DNA from: Vibrio ouci
Lineage (GTDB): Bacteria > Pseudomonadota > Gammaproteobacteria > Enterobacterales > Vibrionaceae
DNA: 64,000 nucleotides
Assembly (NCBI RefSeq): GCF_004551525.1
Contig: NZ_SATR01000021.1
Span: 17,333 to 81,332, forward strand
Direction: 5' to 3'
Part shown: positions 1-8,572 of the stretch, in pieces
Position numbering within the stretch: position 1 is the stretch's first letter
Layout: each line of letters opens with the position of its first letter
Notes under the pieces: generated by a model
The model's input: only the letters and a program-made list of their open reading frames with translations
What the model was told of the DNA's origin: nothing
The model's database searches: none
Program-made: the position numbers and the translations under genes

Positions 1-208
1 GAGATGTCGTGAACACAGACGTTACCGGCTGTAGCCACTGCGTCATTTCATTCCGTGGAGCGCTTTTACTTTCCGCGTATCGATTCGTTTTGGCCAAAGC
101 AGCAATACGTCGCTTTTGTTTAACTTTATAAAATAGCCAATAAGCTAAGATCAAGATGCCGAAAGCGATACCTGTCCAAGCAAAAAATAACTGCAATTGG
201 TCATTCAT
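1..208 (-). CDS. tadC: TadC-like pilus assembly membrane protein (partial, N-terminus only)
   Basis: Only the first 69 codons are in the window; the gene continues past the left edge. The start ATG shares one base with the stop of tadB (TAATG), which indicates translational coupling. The visible N-terminus has a hydrophobic segment (about residues 7-24) followed by a basic stretch (KVKQKRR), as expected for the first membrane helix of a type II secretion F-family protein. In Tad systems TadB and TadC form the inner-membrane platform on which the ATPase TadA drives Flp pilin polymerisation. The identification rests on position after tadB and on the helix, because the diagnostic T2SSF domain lies outside the window. 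Confidence 0.75.
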   Translation of the reverse strand, partial: MNDQLQLFFAWTGIAFGILILAYWLFYKVKQKRRIAALAKTNRYAESKSAPRNEMTQWLQPVTSVFTTS

Positions 209-1125
209 TACTTCACCTTTTTCATTAGCATCCAGATGATTAGCATGCCGATACTTTCACTGATAATGACGTAGTACAGTATCGGACGCCCCTCTGGGTG
301 AAACATCACAAATTCAAAGTTCTCTGGGCTTAGAAACTGTAAAATAAACAGAAAGAAGAATGGTGTTGCGCCGACAATCTTGGCTGAAATTCGCGCCTCG
401 GACGTCATGGCATACTTCTTTCTTTCTACTGCTCTTGCTTCAAACATTTGCCTGTTCAATCGCGACATCACATCTTTTAGTTGTCCACCACGCTGCATGT
501 TGGCTCGCAGTGTAATGACAAAGAAATGAAACGACGGATACGGAAAGCGGCGACACGACTTTCGAAACACCTCATCAATGGGTTCACCTAAGTTAAGACG
601 CTCACTCATTAGCTTGAATTCTTTGCCCACCTCACCTTCTAACTTTTGGCCTACATAAGTAATGCCTCGGCCGATACTTTCACCAGCACTGAGAGAGCTA
701 GTTAGCATGTTCAACGCATCGGGGAATGTTTCTTCAAAACGTTGTTGTTCACGTCTTTGTAAGAACAAATATCCCCAAATCCATGCGAGTATTAACGCCA
801 CAGGTAACACTTCAAACATAGGTAGTCGCAACATGGTTTGGTTGACAACCCCAACAGCCGTTAAGGCCAACACTGAAAACAATGCAATTTTTAATGCGGC
901 CATTTTGCCTAACTGACGCTGAAGGTTATCCCAACGCTGCAATATTCTCTGTTTTAGATTTCGATCGGAAAGACTCGCCATATTGATGGCCTGTTGGGTA
1001 AAACTCGCGTTATTCGCTGCGTTGACTTTCGAGTTTTCCAAATAGTCATTGATCGTTTGCTGCCGCTCAGGCTTTAGAGCAACAAAGACGAGCGCAAACC
1101 CGCCAAGGATGATTAACCAATACAT
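208..1125 (-). CDS. tadB: TadB, Tad/Flp pilus inner-membrane platform protein
   Basis: A 305-residue membrane protein of the type II secretion F family. There is an N-terminal helix (residues 2-16), a pair of hydrophobic segments around 80-125, a cytoplasmic T2SSF domain (about 135-270, including the segment DALNMLTSSLSAGES), and C-terminal helices (about 250-300). It pairs with TadC to form the platform for Flp pilus assembly at the inner membrane. The gene starts 9 bp after tadA and ends overlapping tadC by one base, so it is part of one operon. Length and order (tadA-tadB-tadC) match known tad loci. Confidence 0.9.
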   Translation of the reverse strand: MYWLIILGGFALVFVALKPERQQTINDYLENSKVNAANNASFTQQAINMASLSDRNLKQRILQRWDNLQRQLGKMAALKIALFSVLALTAVGVVNQTMLRLPMFEVLPVALILAWIWGYLFLQRREQQRFEETFPDALNMLTSSLSAGESIGRGITYVGQKLEGEVGKEFKLMSERLNLGEPIDEVFRKSCRRFPYPSFHFFVITLRANMQRGGQLKDVMSRLNRQMFEARAVERKKYAMTSEARISAKIVGATPFFFLFILQFLSPENFEFVMFHPEGRPILYYVIISESIGMLIIWMLMKKVK

Positions 1126-1134
1126 ACCCGCTCA

Positions 1135-2418
1135 CTAGTTGTGTAGTGTCATTAACTCAATGACTTGGGTCAGCTGATGCTCGACACCAAAGAAACGTGC
1201 CTTTTCAAACAAAGCAGAACGGGCCATAACCCCTGATGTTGTATATGAGCCTTGAATTCGGCCATCCAGGTTTTCTGGCGAAGCTTTAAAAGAAAACAGC
1301 TCTTCTAGCACCACATTCGTTCCTTCAATGCCAACCACTTCAGTGATGCTCATGATCTTACGTGAGCCATCATGCAAGCGGCTAACCTGAACAATGAGAT
1401 CAACCGCGCTGACAATCGAGCGTCGAATCGCTTCCAACGGTAAGTTACTGGTTGCCATCATCACCATAGCTTCGACGCGAGCAAGCGCATCTCTTGGCGT
1501 GTTCGCGTGCAATGTCGACATCGAACCATCGTGGCCTGTGTTCATTGCTTGCAGCATTTCAAACGCTTCACTGCCACGACATTCGCCGACAATAATTCGG
1601 TCTGGACGCATACGCAGCGAGTTAATCACCAAATCTCTTGATGTCACTGCCCCCGTCCCCTCAATACCATTGTTTCGGGTTTCCATTCTCACAACATGTG
1701 GCTGCTGCAAACGAAGCTCCGCGGTATCTTCGATGGTGACGATACGCTCACCATCAGAGATATGCTGAGACAAGGCATTGAGCAAAGTTGTTTTACCCGA
1801 ACCCGTGCCCCCAGAAACCAGTATGTTCAATCGACAGCGAGCCGCGATTTGCAATAGCGCCGCCATTTCGTTCGAAAGCGAACCAAATTCCACTAGGTGT
1901 TCAAAACCTATACTTTGCTGGCGAAACTTACGAATAGAAATCGAAGTACCATCAAGCGTGATTGGCGGAATGACGATATTAACTCGGCTTCCATCCTCTA
2001 AACGTGCATCACAAGTCGGCGAAGACTCATCAACACGGCGACCTACTCGGCTGGCAATACGCTTTGCAATATCCAATAGCTGCTGCTCATCAATAAAACG
2101 GATCGGAGCCTGCTCAACTAAACCGTTTCTTTCGATGTAAATTTGCTTGTGGCCATTGATCATGATGTCGGTAATCGAATCATCATCCATCAAGACTTGT
2201 AGTGGCCCTAAGCCGACAAGTTCATGGATTAGACTAGTGACATACTCAGATTTCGCCAACGACGACACCGGAAGCTGCTCTCGATTTACCAGCATATCCA
2301 CCGCATTGGCCAGCTGAGCCTCTAGTTCACTACGAGACAAACTCTCGATAACACTAGCATCCAGCGCATCAAAGATCTGACGACGTAACTTAAGGTAAAC
2401 ACTTTGAGATTGTTCCAT
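1135..2418 (-). CDS. tadA: TadA/CpaF secretion ATPase of the Tad pilus
   Basis: A 427-residue hexameric secretion ATPase of the GspE/VirB11 superfamily that powers Flp pilus assembly in the cytoplasm. The Walker A motif GGTGSGKTT lies at about 203-211. An Asp-box region ERIVTIEDTAEL (about 224-235), a Walker-B-like region DRIIVGECRGSE (273-284) and the His box with GHDGSMSTLHANTP (295-308) follow. All expected catalytic elements look intact. It sits 5 bp after tadZ and 9 bp before tadB. Confidence 0.95.
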   Translation of the reverse strand: MEQSQSVYLKLRRQIFDALDASVIESLSRSELEAQLANAVDMLVNREQLPVSSLAKSEYVTSLIHELVGLGPLQVLMDDDSITDIMINGHKQIYIERNGLVEQAPIRFIDEQQLLDIAKRIASRVGRRVDESSPTCDARLEDGSRVNIVIPPITLDGTSISIRKFRQQSIGFEHLVEFGSLSNEMAALLQIAARCRLNILVSGGTGSGKTTLLNALSQHISDGERIVTIEDTAELRLQQPHVVRMETRNNGIEGTGAVTSRDLVINSLRMRPDRIIVGECRGSEAFEMLQAMNTGHDGSMSTLHANTPRDALARVEAMVMMATSNLPLEAIRRSIVSAVDLIVQVSRLHDGSRKIMSITEVVGIEGTNVVLEELFSFKASPENLDGRIQGSYTTSGVMARSALFEKARFFGVEHQLTQVIELMTLHN

Positions 2419-2423
2419 GATGA

Positions 2424-3653
2424 TTACCCGTTACGCTTTAACAAGTTACGTAAAGAAAAGCCTTTGCTCGGCGCTACTTTCTCACCAACCAATAGCGCGA
2501 CTAGATTTTGTAACCCTTGCTTCATTTCTGAGCGTGTATCGCTAATCAAATCACCTTGGAGCAAATAGTGATTTGCTTTAAAATCAAACACTAACTGCGC
2601 ATCGGCTTTACGACCAAAGTACTTTTCTACATCTGCTTCATTGATCGAGGCAGCATTATCAGGTCTAGAACGATTCATGACCATCAGTACGGTAAGCTCT
2701 GGGTAGCGCAGCTCGATTTCAGAGCTAATACGATTGAGCTCGCGCAGTGATGAAACTGTGGCATCAAATACCAAAACTAACACGTCAACACCATCTATCG
2801 CTTTCTCAAATTCAGCGTTAGTTGTTGCAGTGTGTGAGTAGTCCTCAACCACAAAGGTATTGCTTTGAACCATCTGCTGCTTCAGTGCTTGAGTGTACTG
2901 ATGGAGCTCTTCTCGGCTAAATTCGTCAGACTCAACCGCAAGTATCGACAGGTGTTTTTCAATATTTTGTACAAGGCTCAAGGCAATATCGCTATCAATG
3001 CCCGTTGCCAGCGTTCCTTTTTGAACGCTGCGTTTATTGAATTTCTTTAGCCCCATCATCACATCAATGTTGCTGCCAGTGTAAGTATGGTCAACCAACA
3101 GTGTGCTAGCGTGATGATACTTCGCCAATGAGCGCGAAACTTCACAAGCCACTAAGGATGTACCCACCCCACCTTTTACACCCATAAATGCAATCTGCTT
3201 AGCTTTACGGTTTTGGCCTACGCCACGTTTGTCGACATGGTTATTTGCCACATTGCGATAAAAGTCGGCAATTTCCGCTTCGTTTGCGGGCCAGAAAAGG
3301 TAATAAAAACCAAGCTCTTTTAGTGCACGAATGGTTGAGATAGCATCTTCACTGCCGATGATGATCACAGAGACATGAGGAGGAAGGCTACGTGATAGTT
3401 GCTTCGCATCCTCAACTACATCGCTGCTTTGGTTAAGCTCAACCAACACAACTTCAACCTCTGGATTCTGCTCCAACTTGTCAAAGTTCTGAGGTTGATT
3501 GATTAACGCTTGTGGTTCCTCAAAGCCTTCAAAACGAAACGCCTTTTGTACTAAGGCACTGCAGAGCTGAGACTGATAGAACAGTGCACAACGGCTTTGC
3601 TTCGCAACATTTTTAGGTCCTGAACTACTTAACTTATCAACTAAATCAAACAT
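2424..3653 (-). CDS. tadZ: TadZ/CpaE-like ATPase, pilus localisation protein
   Basis: 409 residues: an N-terminal receiver-like domain (about 20-140) and a C-terminal ParA/MinD-type domain starting near residue 150. The P-loop reads KGGVGTSLV. It has the KGG signature lysine of deviant Walker motifs, but Thr stands where the usual KT lysine would be. This departure is known for several TadZ proteins, so the protein may bind rather than efficiently hydrolyse ATP. TadZ marks the pole where the Tad machine assembles. It lies between rcpB (9-bp gap) and tadA (5-bp gap) in the operon. Confidence 0.9.
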   Translation of the reverse strand: MFDLVDKLSSSGPKNVAKQSRCALFYQSQLCSALVQKAFRFEGFEEPQALINQPQNFDKLEQNPEVEVVLVELNQSSDVVEDAKQLSRSLPPHVSVIIIGSEDAISTIRALKELGFYYLFWPANEAEIADFYRNVANNHVDKRGVGQNRKAKQIAFMGVKGGVGTSLVACEVSRSLAKYHHASTLLVDHTYTGSNIDVMMGLKKFNKRSVQKGTLATGIDSDIALSLVQNIEKHLSILAVESDEFSREELHQYTQALKQQMVQSNTFVVEDYSHTATTNAEFEKAIDGVDVLVLVFDATVSSLRELNRISSEIELRYPELTVLMVMNRSRPDNAASINEADVEKYFGRKADAQLVFDFKANHYLLQGDLISDTRSEMKQGLQNLVALLVGEKVAPSKGFSLRNLLKRNG

Positions 3654-3662
3654 ACCAATCCC

Positions 3663-4136
3663 CTAAATAGCGTTTTGTGGATTAACCATTGATTGCCAGC
3701 GACTGGTGTCGGTATTACAACCTAAACTGCCGCGACCATATTTACCAACTTGTTCTTGGTGGCAAATTTCAAGCTTCACCTGGTGCACTGTAGCGGCGAC
3801 TTCAACCTTAAATTGTCCGCTTTTTTGATGCTTGAAATAGACGATACGATTCGTATCAACCCCTGCTTCAATCAATTGTCTTTTCGCCGATTGGTACAAA
3901 CCGTCTCCATGAGTTCCGGCAATTTGGATTTTCCAATCTGCGCGAGTAACCAGCGTTGGATGCTTATCAATAAAAGTATTTAGCCTTTCCGATAGGTGAT
4001 CTTGGCTTGTTTCTGTTAACTTGAACTGGTAAGTGACTGGAATAACTTCAATTGAGGTGCCGCGTGGCTCTTCAATGTGGTCGGCACAACCCACTAACGC
4101 TGCAGCCAGAACAACTGAAATGATTAATGCTCTCAT
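3663..4136 (-). CDS. rcpB: RcpB-like outer-membrane-associated pilus lipoprotein
   Basis: 157 residues with a lipoprotein signal: a hydrophobic stretch, then ALVGC with the lipid-modified Cys at residue 17. The rest is a periplasmic domain without a motif I recognise with certainty. Short paired Cys residues near the C-terminus (ICHQ, LGCN) could form a disulfide. The start overlaps the rcpA stop (ATGA). The position between rcpA and tadZ is exactly that of rcpB in the Aggregatibacter-type tad locus. RcpB-type proteins gate or stabilise the RcpA secretin. The name is by synteny more than by sequence. Confidence 0.7.
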   Translation of the reverse strand: MRALIISVVLAAALVGCADHIEEPRGTSIEVIPVTYQFKLTETSQDHLSERLNTFIDKHPTLVTRADWKIQIAGTHGDGLYQSAKRQLIEAGVDTNRIVYFKHQKSGQFKVEVAATVHQVKLEICHQEQVGKYGRGSLGCNTDTSRWQSMVNPQNAI

Positions 4137-5455
4137 TGGCTAAAACCTCCTGCTGATAGAACTTCGTCTGCCCATTTTTCTTGCGACGTTTCATACTCGC
4201 TATCTAAAGCAAAAAAACGTTTTAACGTGCTGGTTTTTTTCATTGTCGGCAGCTGGATTTGATTAGCTTTAACCGGTTGAACAAGGTTAACTGTCGCAAC
4301 AATCACCAATTCCGTCTTATTGCGCTCCGTCCCTGTATGACGGAATAAACTACCCAAGATAGGAATGTCACCAATAAACGGGATTCGCGTTAACGACTCC
4401 TTCTCTTCACTGTTGAGTAAACCACCTAAAACAAAACTTTGACCATCACCTAGCTCTACCGTTGTTTGTGCTCGGCGAGTGTGCAATGCGGGTATATTAA
4501 AATCATCACTGGTATATTGCTTATCAAGTGAACTCACTTCCGGCGATAGCGCGAGTTTAATTTTGTCGTCACGCAATACCTTCGCCATTAATTCGAGCCT
4601 CACACCGAACTCTTTATACTCAACGCTAGTCCCACCATCATTGGAGGTCATTATCGGCAGCTCGCCACCCACTAAGAAACTGGCTTTTTCTCCAGAGATC
4701 ACTGAAAGATTAGGCTCTGCTAATACTTGACCAACCGTATCCGTACCTACAGCAGAGATAACAGAGACAATATCGCTAGCGCTAAAACTAGTTAATTGGT
4801 CAACGAAGATCCCTGCATTCCCCCCACTACCCATTTTGATACCAAAATCTTGCATAAAGGTATGTGAGACTTCCGCAATGGTAAGTTTGACATTCACTTG
4901 TTTAGTAGCAGCAACTTCAATGTTGTTAACCACACCTTGGTACTCAAGCTGAGTCATAAAGCCGATTTCAATGTCATCATCATCTTCTTCAGCCATTTCA
5001 AAAGTGGCCGCTGTTTTCACTCTTTTCCCAAATAGCTCGCCGACTAGCTTAAGAATATTGTCTTTTTCTTGCTCGGTACTGACACTGCCGCCTAGCACCA
5101 CATTGTCACCAATGCCGGACACAGTCACTTGTGCATAGGGGAACTGCACAGCAATCTGCTGCTCTATCGCTCGATAGCTTTTGTTTACTACCAGCATTTT
5201 ATTAATCAATTCTTTGCCATCACCATCAAAGGCGATAAAGGATGTTGACCCCATCTCTTTGCCCAAAACGACTACTTTATGCGCGTCAATAACTTGGTAA
5301 TCGGCAACCGTTTGTGAAGAAATAAAAACTGATGCAGCTTCGCCAGAAATAGACAACGACTTGGCTTCACCTTGGGTTAAGTTAATCGTCCCTTGAGCAA
5401 ATGTGCATAAAGGCATTAACGTCATTAGCATTAGGGCGCTTATTGTTTTTTTCAT
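4133..5455 (-). CDS. rcpA: RcpA/CpaC secretin of the Tad pilus
   Basis: A secretin that forms the outer-membrane channel for the Flp pilus. I take the ATG giving MKKTISALM (440 residues), because it opens a clear signal peptide ending at TFA|QG. The longer reading frame would run 19 codons further upstream into rcpC. The order is a pilus/BON N-domain (about 25-180), then the secretin core with the segments VLAEPNLSVISGEKASFLVGGELP and, nearer the end, ELVIVATVNLV. The latter are typical of the type II/III secretin family. It starts 10 bp after rcpC ends and overlaps rcpB by 4 bp. Confidence 0.93.
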   Translation of the reverse strand: MKKTISALMLMTLMPLCTFAQGTINLTQGEAKSLSISGEAASVFISSQTVADYQVIDAHKVVVLGKEMGSTSFIAFDGDGKELINKMLVVNKSYRAIEQQIAVQFPYAQVTVSGIGDNVVLGGSVSTEQEKDNILKLVGELFGKRVKTAATFEMAEEDDDDIEIGFMTQLEYQGVVNNIEVAATKQVNVKLTIAEVSHTFMQDFGIKMGSGGNAGIFVDQLTSFSASDIVSVISAVGTDTVGQVLAEPNLSVISGEKASFLVGGELPIMTSNDGGTSVEYKEFGVRLELMAKVLRDDKIKLALSPEVSSLDKQYTSDDFNIPALHTRRAQTTVELGDGQSFVLGGLLNSEEKESLTRIPFIGDIPILGSLFRHTGTERNKTELVIVATVNLVQPVKANQIQLPTMKKTSTLKRFFALDSEYETSQEKWADEVLSAGGFSQ

Positions 5456-5465
5456 ACCCGGTCTC

Positions 5466-6248
5466 TTAATTAAAACGAAATTCACGAATACCACTTGCAC
5501 GGCCTTGAACACGAATGATGTCAGCCGAATCCGCCACTAAGTCATTTGCGTAGGCTTCACCTAACGATTTGTGTACCGCTATCTCTGCTACTCGACTTGC
5601 GACAGTGAGTCGAGCTAACTGCTGATTGGTCACTTGAAGAATCAACGTCACTTCACTGTCATCATCTCGATTTAGAGAGTCCAATGACTTTTCAGGTAAG
5701 ACCATGTCTAAGACTTTGATCTGTGCCAGTAACGGCATCATGGTTAAATGCTGGATGTCCGATACGGTTTGGTCAGTCGATAGGTTCTGACTTGGCGTGG
5801 AGAGCACAGAAATATCGACCAAGTCACCAGCACTAATCGTCCCGCCAACGACATCCTTACCAGGAACTGTCACGTTATACGGAACAAAGCCAGATTGAAG
5901 TACCACGTTTAGGTAATCGCTTTCGCCCGGCATTGCGACAACATCGTCACTAACAATGTCACCAACAGATAAATCCTTCACGGCAAACATTGGCTCATCC
6001 CAATCCAAATCAATATCACTATCGATTCCAACTAGAGCCGCCTTTGCTTGGGGTAGATACTCGACCATTAAATGGCCGCGAGTTAACTTGGCGCCTTTTG
6101 CTAGCTCATGCTTTACGCGCCAAACTTTGTACGTCACTTCAGGTGAAGTAGTTGGCTTGGGTGTTTCTGCGGGCTTGGCGTTGGTCACACCATAAAGCCC
6201 AATAGATATAGCGACGAACGCTAAGCCAAGAATGATTTTTGAATTCAT
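5466..6248 (-). CDS. rcpC: RcpC/CpaB pilus assembly protein
   Basis: 260 residues with one N-terminal membrane anchor or signal segment (residues 4-24). A periplasmic SAF/CpaB region follows: KVWRVKHELAKGAKLTRGHL is the usual SAF-domain start (about 41-60). A second beta-rich RcpC domain has VTVPGKDVVGGTISAGDLVDI (about 127-147). CpaB/RcpC proteins act in the periplasm with the secretin and may bind peptidoglycan. It lies 8 bp after tadV and directly before rcpA. Confidence 0.88.
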   Translation of the reverse strand: MNSKIILGLAFVAISIGLYGVTNAKPAETPKPTTSPEVTYKVWRVKHELAKGAKLTRGHLMVEYLPQAKAALVGIDSDIDLDWDEPMFAVKDLSVGDIVSDDVVAMPGESDYLNVVLQSGFVPYNVTVPGKDVVGGTISAGDLVDISVLSTPSQNLSTDQTVSDIQHLTMMPLLAQIKVLDMVLPEKSLDSLNRDDDSEVTLILQVTNQQLARLTVASRVAEIAVHKSLGEAYANDLVADSADIIRVQGRASGIREFRFN

Positions 6249-6256
6249 TGATCAAC

Positions 6257-6694
6257 CTACAACGATGCCGCTATACCTAATAAGCTTCCCAAACAAATAG
6301 GTACACCATAAGGCACCCCTTTGTTGACCCAATTAGCATTGCCAGTCATTTGACTGACTACCCATTGGGAAATGGCTAAGGCTCCACCTGCACTTACAAT
6401 AATAAAAACGGTCAGCGGAAAGTAATTGGGCGATATCATCAAACTATAAGCCGCCAATAGTTTGCTATCTCCGGCAGCCATGATGTTGAAATAAAACAGC
6501 AAGGCACCGATAGCAAGCACTGGGATTGGCATGGCTAATTGTTCATATCGACCCTGTTTGAAGACAAAAAAAACACCCAACAGAGTAATCACTATCACCA
6601 CTCCATTGGGTATTTTTCTATGTCTGATATCTTGATAACTGGCTACTAAAGCCATGGTGGCGATAAAAGGCAGCCACCATAGTTGTATATTCAA
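6257..6694 (-). CDS. tadV: TadV/CpaA prepilin peptidase (type IV, A24 family)
   Basis: A 145-residue, multi-helix inner-membrane aspartic peptidase that processes the Flp prepilin. The two catalytic aspartates are in YQDIRHRKIPN (about residue 22) and in AAGDSKL (about residue 76, the GxGD-type motif in the form AGD). The start chosen is a TTG that begins 4 bp after flp. An ATG exists at residue 14, but starting there would cut the first membrane helix. No strong Shine-Dalgarno is visible before the TTG, so translation may be coupled to flp. Confidence 0.88.
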   Translation of the reverse strand: MNIQLWWLPFIATMALVASYQDIRHRKIPNGVVIVITLLGVFFVFKQGRYEQLAMPIPVLAIGALLFYFNIMAAGDSKLLAAYSLMISPNYFPLTVFIIVSAGGALAISQWVVSQMTGNANWVNKGVPYGVPICLGSLLGIAASL

Positions 6695-6698
6695 ACTA

Positions 6699-6908
6699 CT
6701 ATTTAATACCAGACGCCGTATTAATGTTTCTGGTAATTGCAGCGATCGCGCTATCCAATGCTGTTTTTAGAGAACCATTGAACACGGCAAGAACGATCGC
6801 TGACATACATACACCTAGGATTGCGTATTCAATTGCTGTTACACCGCGCTCGTCGTTTTTGAATGATTCAATAAATAGTTGAGTTTTAACAAATGCTTTA
6901 GTTAACAT
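6699..6908 (-). CDS. flp: Flp-type major pilin (prepilin)
   Basis: A 69-residue prepilin. The leader ends in a Gly22 cleavage site (RG|VTAIEYA). Glu at +5 and Tyr at +6 of the mature protein are the signature of Flp pilins, and a single hydrophobic helix follows. The mature pilin of about 47 residues is polymerised by the Tad machine and mediates surface adhesion. It is the first gene of the operon, and the ~250 bp upstream carry its promoter region. The spacing to tadV is 4 bp. Confidence 0.93.
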   Translation of the reverse strand: MLTKAFVKTQLFIESFKNDERGVTAIEYAILGVCMSAIVLAVFNGSLKTALDSAIAAITRNINTASGIK

Positions 6909-7028
6909 CTTTGTTTCCTGTTGATTAATGGACTGTGTTGTTTACGGAAGAGATATTAAAAACTGTTGCATTTGCTAACAACGGAAGTGATAAGCTCCTC
7001 ACATTTCCCTGACAATAACGGCGTTTTC

Positions 7029-7050
7029 ATTCAGTTTGGATTCAGTTTCG
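7029..7050. promoter_or_regulatory. 11-bp direct repeat, possible OmpR-family regulator box
   Basis: Two copies of an 11-base unit lie head to tail, ATTCAGTTTGG then ATTCAGTTTCG. This is the phasing used by winged-helix response regulators of the OmpR/PhoB family. The site lies in the divergent region between flp (minus) and the MazG-like gene (plus). A similar pair occurs at 26481-26502. Which regulator binds is not known from the sequence. Confidence 0.35.
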
Positions 7051-7167
7051 CGGTGAATATCGCCCCCTCTACTCATTCACAGCAGATTTAATGAGGTTCG
7101 CGGATAGCGAGAACGGAGCCGCTTTGGTAGTATTGGCACAACATAATGACATCCGGACCTATTGGAT

Positions 7168-7743
7168 ATGCACCTTTCAAAACTGACCACAGACATTTTT
7201 AACCATCTTTACCGCGATATTTCTGAATTCCGCAGCACGTTTGATCTACCTGTTGCCGCGCCAGAAAGCTTAGATGACAAAGCTGACACTCTTCACACAT
7301 CACTTGCAATTGAAGAACTGACCGAGCTAGCAGAAGCGGATAACAAAACAGAGCAAGCTGATGCGATCATCGACAGTGTTTATGTTTTGATGGGTCGTTT
7401 GGTGCACCTAGGCCACGATAAAGTCGAAGATAATCTAGCGATCAATTATCTGATTGATCTACTGCTTAACGTTGCGGTAAACCGTGGTATCGACTTTATC
7501 CCTTGCTGGGATGAAGTTCACTCAAGCAACATGAGCAAAGTATGTCGTAACGAAAAAGAGTACGCTGAAACTGAAGCACATTACGCAGAGCAAGGCATTA
7601 AGCTAATGGCTGTACAGAAAGGTGATTACATCATCGCAAAATGTGCGGAAGACTTTGTTGCTGAAGGCAAAACGATTCGCCAAGGAAAAGTTCTAAAATC
7701 GGTTTACTACCGTCCAGCCGCTCTTGCGCCTTTAACTAAGTAG
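7168..7743 (+). CDS. MazG-like nucleotide pyrophosphohydrolase
   Basis: 191 residues from the ATG; a TTG two codons upstream is also possible. The all-alpha NTP pyrophosphohydrolase signature is visible as EELTELAEA, then EQADAIIDSVYVLMG (EExxE ... ExxD), the Mg2+ site of MazG/HisE/dUTPase-like enzymes. A C-terminal extension (about 115-191) is not part of the minimal domain. The natural substrate is unknown; members of this superfamily hydrolyse nucleoside triphosphates to monophosphate and PPi. It is a single-gene unit closed by a bidirectional terminator. Confidence 0.75.
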   Translation: MHLSKLTTDIFNHLYRDISEFRSTFDLPVAAPESLDDKADTLHTSLAIEELTELAEADNKTEQADAIIDSVYVLMGRLVHLGHDKVEDNLAINYLIDLLLNVAVNRGIDFIPCWDEVHSSNMSKVCRNEKEYAETEAHYAEQGIKLMAVQKGDYIIAKCAEDFVAEGKTIRQGKVLKSVYYRPAALAPLTK

Positions 7744-7763
7744 TTAAAAGCACAACACAAAAT

Positions 7764-7796
7764 AAAAAAGCCGCTTGCAGTTCAAGCGGCTTTTTT
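7764..7796. terminator. Bidirectional rho-independent terminator
   Basis: The stem GCCGCTTG/CAAGCGGC is flanked by A6 and T6 runs, between the MazG-like gene (+) and btuD (-). Confidence 0.9.
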
Positions 7797-7816
7797 GTGT
7801 CTGTATCACGCTGATA

Positions 7817-8572
7817 TTAGTCGAACAGTAAAACGGGACTTCCTTCGACGTGCGCTTTAGTAACTTTGGTTTTGAACACCCGCGACAGTTCTTTAACCGA
7901 TAAGACGTCTTTAACCTCTCCCACCCTTTGTAACACGCCCTGCTCTAGCAACAGTGCTTTATCGGCATGCTTGAGCGTTCTATTTAAATCATGGTTAGAC
8001 ATGATGACGCTAATACCCATATCTGCCACACGCCTAATCAACTTGTATAACAGCGTTTCTTGGCCAATATCGAGTGGTGCTGCTGGCTCATCAAGAATAA
8101 GCAATTTCGCATAAGGGTTTAGTGTTGGCCAAATCTGCAAACAAATGGCGCACAGTCGAACGCGTTGCCACTCCCCCCCTGAAAGGTGGTGAATAGAACG
8201 ATGGAGCTTGTCATCGATCTCAAGCAATTGGGATAGCTCATGGATTACTGACTCGATGTCTGGTGAGTGAGAGTCGATATGTGTAGGTAAAGACAACGCT
8301 AAATACTGCACCACATCGAGATTAAATGCTGGTCGGTCACTTTGGCATAAGAACGCGCGGCAAGTGGCCAGTGATTCGATAGAACTGCTGGCGACGTCTT
8401 GCTCAAAGATGGACGCCTGACCATCAAAATCTAACAAACCTGCCACCGCTGATAGCAAAGTACTTTTGCCACTGCCGTTAGGACCAATCACGTGCAAAAT
8501 TTCACCTTGGTTGACCTCAAAGGAGAGCGGCAGTAATCGTGAGCCAACCGATAAGCTATTAACGTGAATCAT
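7817..8572 (-). CDS. btuD: BtuD, vitamin B12 ABC transporter ATPase
   Basis: A 251-residue ABC ATPase. Walker A is GPNGSGKST (about 30-38), the signature LSGGEWQR is near 131, Walker B is LLILDEP, and the switch His is in SNHDLN. It couples ATP hydrolysis to cobalamin import through BtuC. It overlaps btuC by 14 bp. A btuF-like binding protein is not adjacent. No cobalamin riboswitch is recognisable upstream of the pair. The nearby cobT/S/U/C cluster supports a corrinoid rather than a siderophore substrate. Confidence 0.85.
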   Translation of the reverse strand: MIHVNSLSVGSRLLPLSFEVNQGEILHVIGPNGSGKSTLLSAVAGLLDFDGQASIFEQDVASSSIESLATCRAFLCQSDRPAFNLDVVQYLALSLPTHIDSHSPDIESVIHELSQLLEIDDKLHRSIHHLSGGEWQRVRLCAICLQIWPTLNPYAKLLILDEPAAPLDIGQETLLYKLIRRVADMGISVIMSNHDLNRTLKHADKALLLEQGVLQRVGEVKDVLSVKELSRVFKTKVTKAHVEGSPVLLFD

